A DNA stretch of 64,000 nt, taken from positions 27,058-91,057 of the forward strand of contig VWPU01009730.1 of assembly GCA_013398955.1 (NCBI GenBank). The letters are read 5' to 3'. Shown here piece after piece: positions 40,647-55,600 of this stretch; position 1 is the first letter of the stretch; each line of letters opens with the position of its first letter. This DNA comes from Callaeas wilsoni. Taxonomy: Eukaryota; Chordata; Aves; Passeriformes; Callaeidae. Made by a program: the position numbers and the translations under genes. The notes beneath the pieces are model-generated. The model saw nothing but the letters and a program-made list of their open reading frames with translations, was not told where the DNA came from and searched no databases.

Positions 40647-43600
40647 TCAGGAGAACTTCCCTGCCTGAGGAGGGGGGCCAAGGAAGCCTCCTGCCTGCTT
40701 GGTGGCAGCCCGGGAAGGAGCAAGGCCGAGCATCTTCTGGATGTTCTGCAAGAACAACAACAAAGAGCAGGGTAGCGTCAGACCAGGGCGAGGGAAACGG
40801 AGAGGAAGAAATCCCAACTCTGCTCACAGAGTAGTTGGGGTTGGAAGGAACCTCTGGAGGTCATCCAGTCCAACCCCCCCAGCCAAGGCAGGATCACCTG
40901 GAGCAGGTGACAGGAACACTGTCCAGGCAGGTTTGGAATGTCTCCAGAGAGGGAAACTCCACACCCTCCTTCAGCAGCTGTTCCAGTGCTCTGCCACCCT
41001 CCTTGTAAAGAAGTTCTTCCTCATGTTGAGGTGGAACTTCTTGTTTAGTTCATGGCCAGTGCTCTTCATCCTGTTGCTGGGCACCACAGAAGAGACTGGC
41101 ACCATCCTCTTGAAACCCACCTTTGAGACATGCATACAGTGAGATCCCCTCTCAATCTTCTCTCTGGACTACACAGGCCCAGCTCCTGCAGTCTCTCCGC
41201 ATTAGAGATGCTCCAGACCCCAAATCATCTTTGTGGCCTCTGCTGGACTCTCTCCAGTAGCAGGAGTAAAACCTCTCCACTTGTTTCAACAGATTCAGGT
41301 TCTCACCCACGTAGTCCTATCCATCTGGCTAGTGCATATTAAACCTCTCTCCTAAATGTTCAAACCAGCTAGGCATGGAGCCAGACAACCATCCACAGCG
41401 GAGCTGGGCCATTCCTCCCCACCTCAACAAAAGCCTCTGAACATCAAATCCGTATTTTGCATGAGGATTCTTTCCCATTCCCAGCTACACACACTGTTTA
41501 CATACAATACCACTGCAATTTAACTGCAGGGCAGCTTCCCAGCACCTGCTCACGGGCAGAACCCTGCAGCCCTTGGTGTTCCCAAATTCCAGAAAGCTCT
41601 GCTGGTGGTGGCCAGGGGAGCTGGAGGGTCTGCAGGCTTGTGAGGAAGGCTCTCTCCTAATGCAGCCGGAATTTGGGACAGCAGCATGGCAACCAGAGCG
41701 TGTGCCAAGCACAAGTCAGGAGCTTAGCCCCAGAATTAACATGAATGCCAGTGCTGCACACAGAACAATGGGGCGCTGGAGACATGCAGCATTACAGGAC
41801 ATATGGAGCAAACCCCAAAACCTGACTATTGGGATGACCTCATCTGCATCCGAGCAGGGTGTTTCAGTGGAAAACAACAAACAGGGGAAGAACTAATTAG
41901 CAGAGCCAGGCATAAGCCAAAAACTCACAGCAAAATGCTTGAATTTGAATGTTTTCCTTGATTTCTGTGAAATTTCTTTTAAATTTCACAACAGTGCAAC
42001 TACAAAGAGCCACCCATTTTTTCAGTTTCATCCTTCACTGTAAGGAACTCCAGCTCAAGGTGCTGCTCCTGCAGTGCTGGCAAAACAGGGACATCTGAGA
42101 TGCAGAGGAAAGAAGGAAACAACTGTGTCCTCCTCGTGTCACCACCTGAGTGCTGGCTATCGAGACAACAAAAGGAGGAAGGATTCTCTTCAAACCTGAG
42201 TGTCCTCTCCAAAATAACTGTCAGGATAGGTCAGACAGCAAGGTCACAGAGCTCTGGAACTTTTTTTATCATGGAAGGAGAATAAACTTAAAAAAAAAAA
42301 AGAAGAAGAAGAAGAAAAAAAGAAAAAGAAAGGCAGATAGTGTTGCAATTCCACAGTAGCTAAAATAAAATAGGATCAGGATTCATTCCAGCTGGAGATC
42401 ATGAAAAGGAAGGTCTCAGCCCACACACGAGGAACACATGAAGAGGAATTACATCAGGTTTAGTCCATGGCATACATAAACCAGCCACTGGCTGATGTTC
42501 AGCAACTGAATACGCACGAGAGCCTGAACTCCTTCCTGCGGTTCTTAGCGGGTTTTCGATGGAGACACGGACACGGAGGAGGAAACGAGCAGTCAGGGGA
42601 CAGAGCCGGCAGCAGCAGAGGGTGCTGCAGAGCCAGCAGCCCGCACGGCCGCTGGGCTGGGCTGCCCACGGCTCACCCGCGGCGCAGAGAGCCCTGCAGG
42701 GATCCATGGATCCAAGGAAGCGTGCGCTGCCTCCTCCCTGCTCCTTTTAGCACGGAGAGACAGTAGAACTGTGGTGCTGAAGTTTATTCCAACTTTGCTT
42801 GAAGAGGAAGGGAGATGACAGGCTGTCTGTCTGAATTCCAGACTACAGACACTGTCCAGCATTACCCTTCTGTGCAGTCCCCTCCCTGCTCTGGAAGGCA
42901 GAAAGCATTGCACACTAGCTCCAAAGCAAGTTTTGCTGCACAGCAATCCTGAAATCTACGCCTGGAAACACCAAAGATGGGGCAAGGTCCAGCAGAAACC
43001 TCCTCCCATCTGCTGTGGGCCGCGTTGGACAAGGAAATCTGCAGAGTCTAATTCCAACACAAGCACGACCATCACCCTCAGAAGCAGGGAGAGAAGAGTA
43101 AGATTTAGGGATCCAAATCCCTCATCTGAGCTCTTCTGATCTTTCCTCAAATGACCGCAGGAAGCACAGGAGCTGCTCCTGCTTTGGTCTTCAAACCCAG
43201 AAGGGACCTCAGACAAGGCAGCAAGTGGCTCCCTGCCCTAAGACCAGGCTCTGTGGGAAAGTGCAGTCCTGGCAGTAGGGATAATTGCTGGCTCCCCTTC
43301 CCACTGGGAACACGTTTCGGTGAGAAGCAGCCTAATCTACAGTTCAGATGCGTGTGAAAAGGAAGTGAAGAGCAGCAAACGCCCGAGGAACAGCAGCGTA
43401 TCCCTCTTCCCAAACAGCACAGGTGAAGGCTGGGAGCTCAGAACCAGGAGCAGGGACAGAGGATGTAACCCTGACACTGCACCTCCCACCCAGCCCAGCA
43501 GCAGACTTTCCCAGCTGAAACCCAACAGCTCAAGGACCCTTGGAAGGCCTCTCCCAGCAACCCTCCTCTCTCCAAACAGGAAGGCAGGAGGAACTAGGGG

Positions 43601-46600
43601 ACAGGATTTACGTGCCAGGGAGAGCTGGGAACAGCGCAAAGGAAGTTACTCACTGCGAGGTGACTATTTTGGGAGATGCTGGCCAGGTCACAGGCAGCAA
43701 AGCTTCCCAGTCAGTGTTTGAAGAGTTTATCACCCCCACATGAAGAGAGTCCCTGATGCTGCTCCTGCCTGTCCCACTAATGTCAGTTTGATCACCGCCC
43801 AGGCAGTCTCCCACCCCCACAGACTCCCCTGCATTTCCCACCAGGTCGCTGTTTTTTCACACACACCCCAGCTCCTGCTCTACCTCTGAGCTCCACAGGA
43901 ACATCTCTCTTCCCTGTCTTTGATGGTTTCACAAGCACCCCCAGGATTTAAGGAAAGACTGAGGGACTGTGCTCTCCTTGGTTTGTTCACAACCCTCTCC
44001 CTGATTTTTGGTACATCTCCACTCCTCCTCCTGCGTCAGCAGCATCAAGCCAGACACCAACTCCCACACCAGTTGTCCTCCCCTGGACCAACACCTGTTC
44101 TGAAGCCAACCTGGCAAGATTTCTCCTTCTGCACACAGTGAAATACAAAGGATCACAAATCCTTCACCTCCAAGGTCACTGAAAGCACGAAGTGCAAGTC
44201 TTTGGCACCATTTTAAGCCCTTAATTACTTTCTTGCCCTCTCCCCCGGCCTGTCACAGCTTTGAAGTCCTCTTCCCAATGCTGTTATCACCTAGGTTCTT
44301 TCAAATAGCAATAAAGCCAAGAGCAGGATGCCAGCAGCAATCACAGCTTCAGCTCTGACCTCTTGTGCAAACCAACGTGCCCCTGCCCTTCCCTGCAGGT
44401 AGCAAGGAGGAAGGAGCTGAGCTGCCTGACAGCTGGAGAAGCGCAGGAATCGTTAACCACGATCACGGAGGTAAGGCGGCACTATGCAGACTGCAGTCTC
44501 ACGCCCTTCTCCAAAGCAATAAACTCACTCCCCTCCTCCACAGGGACATCGGCAGGAACTCTCAAGCACAAGGGCAATTTTTTCCCCAGAATTTTTACGG
44601 AAAGCCCAACTCACTGCAAAGAGCTTGGCATTTCTGTCCCTCGGTTCATGATGACCACCAATTTCACCATATAAAACATCAGGAAATACCCAGCATTAGA
44701 ATTAACCACAGGAATTATACTACTGGACAAAAAAAACCGAGGGGTTTTTCAGCAAGAAAGTTCCCCAATCAACCCAATGGGCGCAGAAAAATCTTGCTAG
44801 TGGTGCTATTTAGTTTCCTATCGTAATCTGCAACGCTGAAAAGAAAGGACTTTCCACGTAACAGGTAACACAGAGCAGCATCAGCCAAGACTGCCTGAAG
44901 GAACAGCATCAGACCACAGCATCCCAGGAATTCTGGAAGGTGATCCTAAGAGCTAAATATGCCTCAGTGCTTTCAAAGTAACAAACACTGCTCTAGTTAC
45001 TGGGAAGTGAAAAGTTGGTCTTGCAGCAGAGTGAGGAAGGGAGATGACCTTTGCCTGGCCTTTGCTGAAGCTGGGCCTGCTTGGAGTGAGGGGTGCCCAG
45101 ATGAACCTCTGGGTGATCCTTTCAGCTTAAATGATTCTACAATTCATTATCTGCTTTTGCACAGGACCAGACTGGGATCCATTTCAGCACAGGCACCCAG
45201 TACTAAGGGCTATGGAGAATTCCATCCACCAGCATGCACTTTGTGACTAAAGGAGCTCTGTGTTATGGAGCTGCTCCATCAAGCTCACCCCAATTCCTGG
45301 CATTGCATACCACTTCCCTTTGCTGATCTGCTTTAAGTCGCAGTCTAAGTTTCCTTAGCACCCCCAAAGAAAAGTAACAAGTGGGTCAAGGAGAAAAGCA
45401 GCAAGAATTCAGGAAGTGGATCGAAGAAAAGAGAAATATAAATACAGAAGAGAAGGTTACTTGCAGCTAATTGCACCAGCATTCATCCAGAGTACATTAA
45501 CTTATCCCCAGCACCCTCTGGGGAAACTGGAAAACAAAATAGACTTCTTGTTGCTCTGAGAAGGCTCTCTTGTCCTCACCAGCCATTCGGCCACTTGAGC
45601 TGCCAGTGAACCTTCCTGAACAGATCCCTTATCCTCACTGATATCCTCACCCTCCTCCAAAACGTGGGACTGTGGAGCTTTGCTGGAGAGCTCTGTGGAG
45701 CACACTCTTGGCTTATCCTCCCAGACCCACTCTGTGTGTCATGTCCCTAATGCTGGGAGAGACTTGACACCAAAGGTACAGTTCTTAAGACTCTGAAAAA
45801 AAATCAGGCAGCCAGCAAAAACAGGAAGGACAAATCTAAAAGCAGGTTTAACTCTTCCCTCACTCTTCTACCAACTTTATGGACGGATGAAACTTTTATA
45901 GAGCTGCAGGAAGTTTCCCCTAAAGATGCTGCTGTCTGTAAAGATGCTCATATTGCTGTAAAAGTTGTAATTTCTAAGAAGTAGGATTTAGATCAGCTTC
46001 TGATGGAGACAATCTCTTGGTAGGGCAATCCACAAAGTTATCACACAAGTCAGGAGTCCATTTCTGCCAACTCTGTCCTAAAGCCCTGCTGCAAGTCTCC
46101 AGCCAAGTCTTCCAGGCCCGTCCAGGACAGCGACTGTTTTAACGATCCCAACCTAGAACTGCTTGGAATATGAGGCACAGGAATGAAGACAGACACAGAA
46201 ACCACAAACAGATCCAAGATTATACGTGCAATGCTCCTCTTCATGGATGGGGACGTGCTTTCCCTGCTCCGGGGGAAGTGTACTCACCTGTCTGATCGAC
46301 ATGGTGCAGAGAATGTAGAGGAAGATGAAGGAGCAGTCGGTGTAATCCTCACCCAGGAGGTTGCGGTGGGAGAGACCTTGGATGTACGAGAGGGGGATAA
46401 ACGGAAGCTTTGCTACCACTCGGCCATCAAATCTGGAAAAGAGAGCACTGGATCACCACTGGAGACAGCAAAAGAGCTTTTGGATACTGAAAGAACACGT
46501 GAGCATCTTCAACAGGCCACCAGAGCAGGTAAGACCACATGGAAGGCTAAAAGGCCTTGCTGCCTTCTCCAGCCCCTCTCCATCCACTACGCCAAGGAGG

Positions 46601-49600
46601 ATAAAGACATCTCTCTCTCCAAGCCCTCCACAGGGCAGGAGTCCCTCAGGAACAGTTTTGCCATACTCAAAGTGTTTCCTCGTGATTTAAGTGATCAACT
46701 GGACAAGCTGCTGCTTCATGAGAATTTGGTGTTTTGCAGTTTTCTGGCACATTTTATTTCAAAGTCGGATTTAGCAGATCACTTCCCAGCACACAGTCAG
46801 CACTTCAATAAAAGATGAATGACTGTCACCCTGCTGTACTGCAGTTACTGCAACAAGACAGACCCCTTGCTTCAAGCAAAACAGCATCTTTTAAACACAG
46901 CATAAATCAAAGACACCTTTTCCTTCCCTGGAGCAGCTGTGCTCCTCAGGATGCACAAGAGAGCCATCAACAGAACACTTAATACCCCCAGTTTCTCTGC
47001 ATTAGCTCTGGAGATGAAGGCAGTGCAGAGGCAGGATGATACCGCATATTCCAAGCGGCATGTCCTGCTCCTGGAATCCCTCCAGGTCCACATTCCAGGG
47101 CATCAGGCAGAGTGTGAATTTTGGCCAGTTTGCAAAGATTTCTCCCAAGCCAGACAGTCGACCCGATCTTTTGATGTAGATGTGTGTGATGCCTCATCAG
47201 CATGTGCATATTTGGATGTTATTTTCTCTGCATGTGCTGATTTTCGAACAGGTGTTTCTTGTTTCAAGAGATCCTAAATGAGCCTTCTTTCCTGTGGAGA
47301 TGCGTTCACACAGCCACGGCTCAAACACACGCCAACTTTGTTTACATCTCACAGGCAGCTTGGCAAAAGAGCTCGGAACGGATGTTTATCTCCCTGGAAC
47401 ATCCCCCAGTGGCTTAAAATTCTGCGTTATTCCTGCTGTGAGAATGACAAGTACTTCAGCAGCAGCACCCTGAGGTACCTGCTTTTAATTCCAGCAGGTT
47501 TTCACAGTTATCAAGAGGTACTGGAATGCACAACTCTTAGAGTAAGGCAGGGAAGTGATTGCATGAGAAAGTTCCTGGCGAGAGAAAATTGAGACACACA
47601 GAAGGTAATTTCTGCCCCAGGTGAAAACCCTGATGGCTTGGAGGCCACTGCTGCTGCAGATCTCACTGCCATAATGAACCTTTTAAGCCACAACAGTCAC
47701 TCAGCTGCTTGTCTCGGGCACAGCATTCTGCTCTTTGGGTTTAAACCAGCCTTGCTGGCATTTCCATCTCCTTCCAGCACGGTCCAACCTGCTGACACTC
47801 CAGGAATGACAGCACGTCATCCCAGTCTGGCTAAGGTGGCACTGGCAATGGTGAGGTGCTCAGCCAGAGCAGCAGCATCTGCAAAGCACCTGTCCAAAGG
47901 GTGGCCCATCGTGCTGCTTCCACACAATTCCTGCTCCTTTTTTCCCCAGGAGCCATGAACTCATTGAAGAACAGGAAAAGCAGCAAACGTGGCTGCAGCC
48001 ATTGCAGGTGTCAGCCACCCTTTTCCTCCTTTTCCTCCCACACCCACAGTGCCTCCATGGATACCCCAGGCAGCAGCAGCTTCCCAGAGGGAGCCTAGGA
48101 ACCTCCTGAACCCTTAAGTGGACAAGCAGCTGCTCTACACACCATGTCAAGAGACTGACAGTACAGGGGAAGCAGCAGCAGCCATTCTGCCAGCTTCAGA
48201 CAGGGCAGGTACCACCCACCAAAGCTGCCATTCCATTCAGATTCACTGCCCACTTTGGACTGGGATCAGAACAAATTTTTAATTATCTAGCCCCAAAGGT
48301 CACGCAGCCAAATCTCTAGATTTTAATTCAATAGCCTCAGCTATTGGAAAGCTCAAACAATCAGTGAGCTCTCTGGATACTCCTGCTGTTCAGATTGCCT
48401 CTAAAGAAAGAGGCAGTTAAATGAAAGATGTGCCCAAAGGTTCACATCAATTCTCTGTTCAGTAGCATGGTCTCTGTGGGCAGAAATCCTCAAAAGAGGA
48501 ACAAAAACCTGGTAGAAGTTTATTGGTTTCTTCTCCTTTAAAAAAAAAAAAAGTTAATATCTATAGAAGGAGGAGCCATATGGAATTTAACCCAAATCAA
48601 CTCCTTCCTAAAGCTCTTAACAAACTTACAGTTCTGTAACACTTGTTAGTCACAGAATACTCAGAACAACTGCCTCTTCCCCCTCTAGGAAAGTGGGCAC
48701 AGTGCGGATTTTTAGTTTTAAAAACTAAAAAAGCATCTTTAGTTTGTTTTTCAGTTTGCTTTAGGGGCAGGTGCTGGTGTTTGTATTGTATCCAAAGAGC
48801 AAGGCAAGCACTTGGAGGTCTCAAGTGCAGCCCTACAAATGCCCCCTCAGACTCCTTGTTGCTCACGATGCACCTCCAGCCCTGCTCAGGGCTGCAGTGA
48901 AATGAGACATCGCTGACTCACAACTGTACCCAAATTTTAAAGTCCTCCAGTGCTGGGTTGCTGTGCTCAGAATGCTCAGTGCTGAAGTCTGACTAAGCTG
49001 AATAAATAAAGGATCCACACAGTGGCACTTCTGTTATTATGTTACCCCATGTTTGCAATTTATCCACCCACAGATCTCCAGTAAAATAACAATTGACTGT
49101 ATCCTGGGGACTGCCAGCACAGAGGCCAAAGGCTTTGATGCCAAGAATGTAAATTCCTGTTTGCAGGGCAAGTATATTACCCAGATATCAAGCAGCCTCC
49201 AACAATATTCATGTCATCTTCAGTTTTAACAGCCAACAGTTCATATTGGAAGTAAATCAAGTTTTAAAAGCCAAGCACAGCCTTTCAGATTTGCCTATGT
49301 GAAACAAAGCTGTCTATAACGGTGCAAACCAGTTTGGGGTTTCTTATCTGTTTGTTTTTTTAAACTACACCTATCCCAGGTCACTTTTAAAGCAAATGAA
49401 GCTTGGAGCCCATGCCTGGACCTGATTACCTCAAGTAGGGCAACAACAAACTCTGCAATTACAGCTCATTTCTAAGGGCAAGGGAGCTGACCCAGTTTGG
49501 TTTGCAAGAGCATTCTTTGGTCACGCCATTACAGCAAAGCCGAAGCAGCTGAAGACTGAAGATGTTTGCCTGACATGTACCAAACTTGCCCTAACCAGGA

Positions 49601-52600
49601 TGTTCCAACGCAGAAAAGATATTAAAGCTGTGTCTGGACTGAATGCAATTTGTTCAATTTGGTTGTGTTCAGTAGCCAATGTTCCCTCTTGAACAGAGTG
49701 TGCATGTGATGACCAAACCACCCCATCTTCACATGAAATATGGATCCATTTATCTATTTATGGTTCTTGGCTGGACAATGTCACCCTTAACACTTCGAGT
49801 GATGAAGGGAAGGTGGAAAATGTATTCACCATAAAAATTTCAGGAGAAAATCCAGGAAGGTGATACTTACATGGAGTTAAACATTCCCATCAAGGCAGTG
49901 AAGCAGAAGCCAATGGCAAACATGGATTTCATCCGAACCTGCAAGCAGAAAGGTCAGAGATAATCAAAACAATAGGCCCACACTGAGGTATTATGAGCTC
50001 ACACCCTTAAAAACAGGCTTTGTACAGATCACTGAAATCAACAGGGAAAAAGGATGACCCAGGAGACACAGGGGTTGTAAAAGTGACTGGAAAAATCCCA
50101 AAGAGAAGTCAGCAGCTGGGTACAAAGGCAGCCACAGTGTGGGCCACTGCTGTGAACTGCTGCTTCAGGAGACAAAACCAAAAAGTGCTCAAGAATTGTC
50201 CTGTCACCTTGCACAGGCTGGTTTTATTTTTCCCTTAAGCCTATAAAACCCATCAGGGGGATTCCCAGGGGACCCCCAGCAGGGGATCATTACAATGCCC
50301 AAAGTTACAGGAAGCCACAAAAATTAATTCTACTTTGAAAAACATCATGGAGGCTTATACAGATGAAAACAGCTAAGGTTTGGCATGAGATGAGGCAGTA
50401 ACTGCAGGAGAACTCAGTGGCTCATGCTAAAATCTGTAGTTATTAGAGAAAATCCAGAAGGACCTTTCCAGAGGAAAAGCACCTATGTCTGCCAATTGAA
50501 CAAAGTCTTTCTGTTGGAAGACTGACTGAAATCTTCAGCAGTTGGGAACTGACTTTCAATTTTCATACCATTGACAAGTCCCTGTTGTTGTTCTTCAGCT
50601 TCTCTTCTTGTCTTTCTGGAAAGACAAAAACAACAGTTATAATCGGTTATGTCAACCTAGAAACCAGAGTGTTTTCATTTCCAGGAAAACTTAACCTCTT
50701 TGGCTCTCCAAACAAATAACACTTCCAAAATCAACTCCACCTCTCTTTGCCAGACAGTAGAAAGTGAAAAACTGTACATAGCCAACTGCTTCTCCACCAC
50801 AGCAACACGCAGCAAGTCAGGCACAAAGAGAGGAGGCGGCTGGAATCACACATTCAGCACTTTTGAAAGAAATGCACCCAATGTCAGATTTGCTAACTCA
50901 ACCAACTCACACAGGAGCGTGAGCACTGCTGCCAGGGAACAAAAACAATGCCCCTCCACCACAGTTCCCAAAGGCAGCAGTGATCAATTTGCTGCACACC
51001 ACCATAAATACATTGAATAAGTAAGGAATTCCTTTTGGAGGTCTCAGAAGGGAAAACCATGCACAGAGCTGGGAGCTGCACCTCAGTAATGCCAACATCC
51101 TGCTAGTCTCAGTAATGAATTTTGCACCTCCTCACACCTAGGAGATTCTCCAAAGAGGAAAGAGATTTCCTACATGAAATTCAGTAACGAGGGTATTACT
51201 GTGCTTTGCAGGAAATACTTCCATTGGAAATTTAGTCTGTCCTTAAATCACCACAGATTTCAAAGATACTCAGATTTTCAGAGGGTATTTTCCACGTCCC
51301 TCACTGGAGGGCTGCTCTGGCCTTCAGCATTGTCCACTATCTGTCACCTTTCCTGTCCCATGTCCCCATCATGCCTCGTGCTCCTCTCAGACCGAGGATC
51401 CAGAGGTGCAGCCAGGGCTGAGAAGCAACAGCTGGCCGAAGTAAGGATGTGGATAATAAAGGAATATCCAAGGAACAGCACGGGTGAAGAGGGGAGGATG
51501 CAGAAGGACTGCCAAGGGCTATCCAGCATGGGAGTTTTGAGGGATCCCCACTGAAGGTTCAGCACAAGAGGCCCACAGCTCAGAAGCTCCACAATTCTCT
51601 CCCAAGCCCCTGCTAAGCACAGGGACTCACAGTCAGTGTTATGAAAAGCAACAGCAAGACCCCTACCCAATTTCTCAGAACCCTCTTTGCTATTTCCATT
51701 TGCTGCTAACTACAAACCATCCCCTCTGGCAGGAACCTTCCTGACACCTGCTTCCTGAGCCAGGTGGAAAGTTTTGTCCTGGGACACTTCAGTGACCACA
51801 GGCCAGCTCTTCAGGAGTCACATTTGGCACAAATACTTGTTTTTTCCCCCCTCTGCTGCATAATTAACCATCTAGTTAGGTGAGCTAAAGGTTACATAGG
51901 GGAAAGAACACAGCCCTGATTGCCCAATATACCTGACCTGTCTCTCACCTATTTCTACAGATTCAAAATGAACGTGTTCTGAGTGACCTACCAACTTTTA
52001 TAAATGGTCTATTCCTGCCCAAATCACACATAAACAGCCTGTTGAGCACTTTGCTGGGGAGTTTCCAGTTGGGTAAAGGCACAGAGAAAGAGGACGGGGT
52101 TAACAAGCCCAAAATCATCTTATTCTGCTCGTTGGAACACGAGGATACAGAGATAGAGATTTGCCAGGACTGGGAGGTTTTGTTTTGTTTTAGTTTTGCT
52201 GTCCATCCAGCACTCATGTGGACTCCTGGGAATGTCACTGTCTTTTCTTCCAGAGGCACATGGACACAGAAAGCAGTAGCAAGGTTTAAGCTAAAAAATT
52301 ATCTCTTCAAACTGAAATGACAGAAGAAGAAAAAATTCTCTCTTCAAACTGAAATGACACCAATGCTGAAAGTGTCCTGTTCCAGCAGTGTCCAAGGTGA
52401 TTTAGACACAACGTGACAAACGGTTCATTTTACAGCTAAATATAAAGTTTTCTAAGTAGGAAACACCAAATTAAGCCTTCCTAAGCAACTTTCCCCCTAC
52501 CTCCTTGTGCACATGTATGATTCATCCCTTATGAAACCAAGTAATATCATCCACACACCTCCTGTCTTATTCTGTGCACGGAACAGATGGCAACTGAGGC

Positions 52601-55600
52601 AGGTCTGTACCACAGCTGTTACTTATCCATAAAGCCTCAGCTCAATATTTACTTTTTGTTAACTAAGATGGTCGAACTTGGAAGAACTCCAGCACAAGTA
52701 AATTTGCTGTGACAACGATGCCCCATCTTGCAGAACGATTTGACATCCAGTAAGTTACCGAGATCAGAGATTTCAAAACCATTTAACAGCTGTGAGTCAT
52801 TTTCTGGAAGTCCAGTGTGATATTTAGGGTCTGATTTTTCAGAAACACCAAGAATTCAGCTTTGCCTGAACACAAATTAAATACTGAAGTTATGCAGCAC
52901 TTGTAAAAAAAAAAACCAAAAAACCCAAAAAAATCAGTATCAGAATCTTAGGCTTGGCCAGCAAGCATCACAGCAAACAAAATCAGTGGTCATTTCCTAA
53001 GTTCTGATCTTTGTCCCTTTGTGCTTTGTTTTTCATCTGCAAAACAAGGTTACTTGGTGGAGCATCTGAAGTCCTCAGATTCTACTGTTTATTGGTTTAG
53101 TCCGAGCACAAGTAAAATATTGTCTGCTAGGAACACAGCTTGGATGGTGCCCTGCAAAAAAAGTCGTTGTCACACTTTTTTTACTTAATGTTATCTGCAG
53201 TTGTTACATATGGTCACTTTTAAAGTTGCCTTATCCACCAAGCAGTGTTCATCCCACGCAGGGATTAGTCAAGATTAAGAACTGAAATGCACAAGAGGAA
53301 GCATTTTGGCTCCTGTCCCTTCAGGAATCTAACGACAACAGGTTTTCTACCTAGGAAGAACCGTTTGAAGATGTGTTTATAATTCCCAAGCTTTGTACAG
53401 ATCAAATGACTAATCCAGCTACCTGGTGTTACAGAGGAATGAGGAAACCAACTCCCAGGAGCTCTCAGAAGTGTTCCTGCCACAACCTCTGTAATAACTT
53501 AGCTGAGCTTTGCTGCACGTTGCGGGTCCTGCAGACAGCAGATCCTCCTAAAATCCACGTTCCTTTAAACATCTCTTTACCCTGTTCTGGCTTAGTTCAG
53601 TATTTAAAGAGTTACCCTAAACCACAAAGAATTCAGCTTACTGACAATGAAAAAAGAATGGAAAAATGAATCACTGCCTAAAATTGAGCAAAATTGATTT
53701 ATTAAAATTGAAATTAATCTAAGCACAGTTACAGTTAACATGAACACCTTCAGCTCTGAAGTGTTCAAATGAAGGGGGGAAAAAAAAAGATCCAAATCAC
53801 AATCAGAGTCCTATAGCTACTGCAAGCTGCCAGTGCAGTGCAGCAAAGAGCTCTGACAGCTGAAGTTAGTAACAGCCATGGATATCAAGGCTAAAATGGG
53901 AGAAAAAGCCAGGGAGCTCAGCAAGAGGTGCTGCTCCTCTCAGTGATCCACCCATTTGATCAAAACCATCAGGAGGCTGGGTCCCTCTTGCCTTGGAAGA
54001 GCAAGACAAACTAATAAATAGCCTTGAAAGGAAGGAAAGGATAATCACTTCCATCAGTTTCTCAACTTTCCACCATTCTTGAGGCACCAGTCTTACCTAT
54101 CTTCTTCTTCTGCTGTCGGCCTGCTGATTCAGTTATCGTTTCCTTCTTCTTTTCCACTGCAAAATGAAAAGACACTCCATCATTTCTGCACAGTGATGCC
54201 ACCACTCCCTTTCCACACACCAAACAAAATGTTTTACTCCTTTGCAGAACAGGGGCACAAAAAGCAGCTAAGTATGGCTAAGAACACATTCAGAATCAGT
54301 AAGTTATCGACTACCACGGCTGATTACAACAATCACTTAAAAACCACAATAAAAAAAATCCTAAACACAGCATAAGATAGATATTTAAAGGGTTAACTGT
54401 GAACTCTGTCAAGAGCCCACTACATTGTGGACTGAGCAGTCTGGGGACAATTTTGGCTCAACTGACCCTTGCTGATTTGTCATTAGTATCAGACAGTACT
54501 TTTGATTCAGCAAGTGGAATGAAAAGAGCTTTGTGGCAAGCTCTGCTCCCGATTATCTGCAGTGGGAAGCAGAATACAGGAAAGCCTGTGTTCTCGTACA
54601 TCCCTTCCTCGCAGGCAGGCATTCTCAGGGGAAATGCTGTCCAAGCAGGCAGCCACGGCCTCTCCACTCTTCAATTAATTAGTACTGAAGTATTTCCGAT
54701 ATTTTCAAGTAGAAGCCTAAGTTCAAAGGTACTAAAACCCCAAATCAGACATGCACCGAGCACCTGCAACCAACCACCACTGCAGCAAACCAGGCTAACA
54801 GGGAAATGGGAACGCAGTGAACGTGCTGCTCAGCTGCAAAGGAGGTTCTGGGACAGCAAAAAGGGCTTTTCCAGGAAGCAAGAGACATTTCCATTCAAGA
54901 TCTACAACAACAGTACTCCAGGAAGCAAGGATGATGAAGCATGACCGTGGTCTGACAACAGATAGCAGCCTTTTTTTTTACTTTAAGCTCTCTGTATTTA
55001 TGCAGACTGCATGTACCATATCTGCTCTACCACCAAAGAGCCCTGGCTCACTGTCAGCTCAGATACCTCAGTGCTAGGGCTCCCCTCCCTCGTGAAGCCC
55101 CAGCTCAGCACACACCTTCCAGCCCTGGTTTCAAAGCCCAGAGGAAATGAAGGCAGCCGACCTTCCAAGCCACGCCAGGATTTGTAGTGCTGCCTTACGA
55201 AATGGGAGTCAGTCCCAACTGCTCAGAAAATCACACCAGCCCAGACAAGTCACCTAAACACCATCCCTCCATGGCAATGGAGTGAGATACAACTGCTTTT
55301 CCCAAAGAAAAAGAGTATCTCTGGCGGGCAGGCTAGCACTGAGAGGAAAACTGGGAGCTTGCGTCCCTGGGGAATATGGAGAGAGGTGTCAGATGACACA
55401 ACGCACCCAAGGCTCACAGAACACTGTCTCCACAACCTTCCTTATCCCAAATCCATCTGGGGAAACCAGATCAGTCCATCCCTGCCCTGCCCCACGGAGC
55501 CCCACGGCCCCGGCTCTAAACTCTAGACTGTGCTATTAAGCCTTATGCCAACCCCGAGGAACTCCCAGCCCCAATTCCCCTAGGACTGTCGGGAAGCGTC

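Noticed and set aside
42281..42335. AATAAA followed by a poly-A run, suggestive of a processed retrocopy
   Set aside because: Only 1-2 nt separate the signal from the A run, the tail degrades into GAA repeats, and no coding sequence precedes it.
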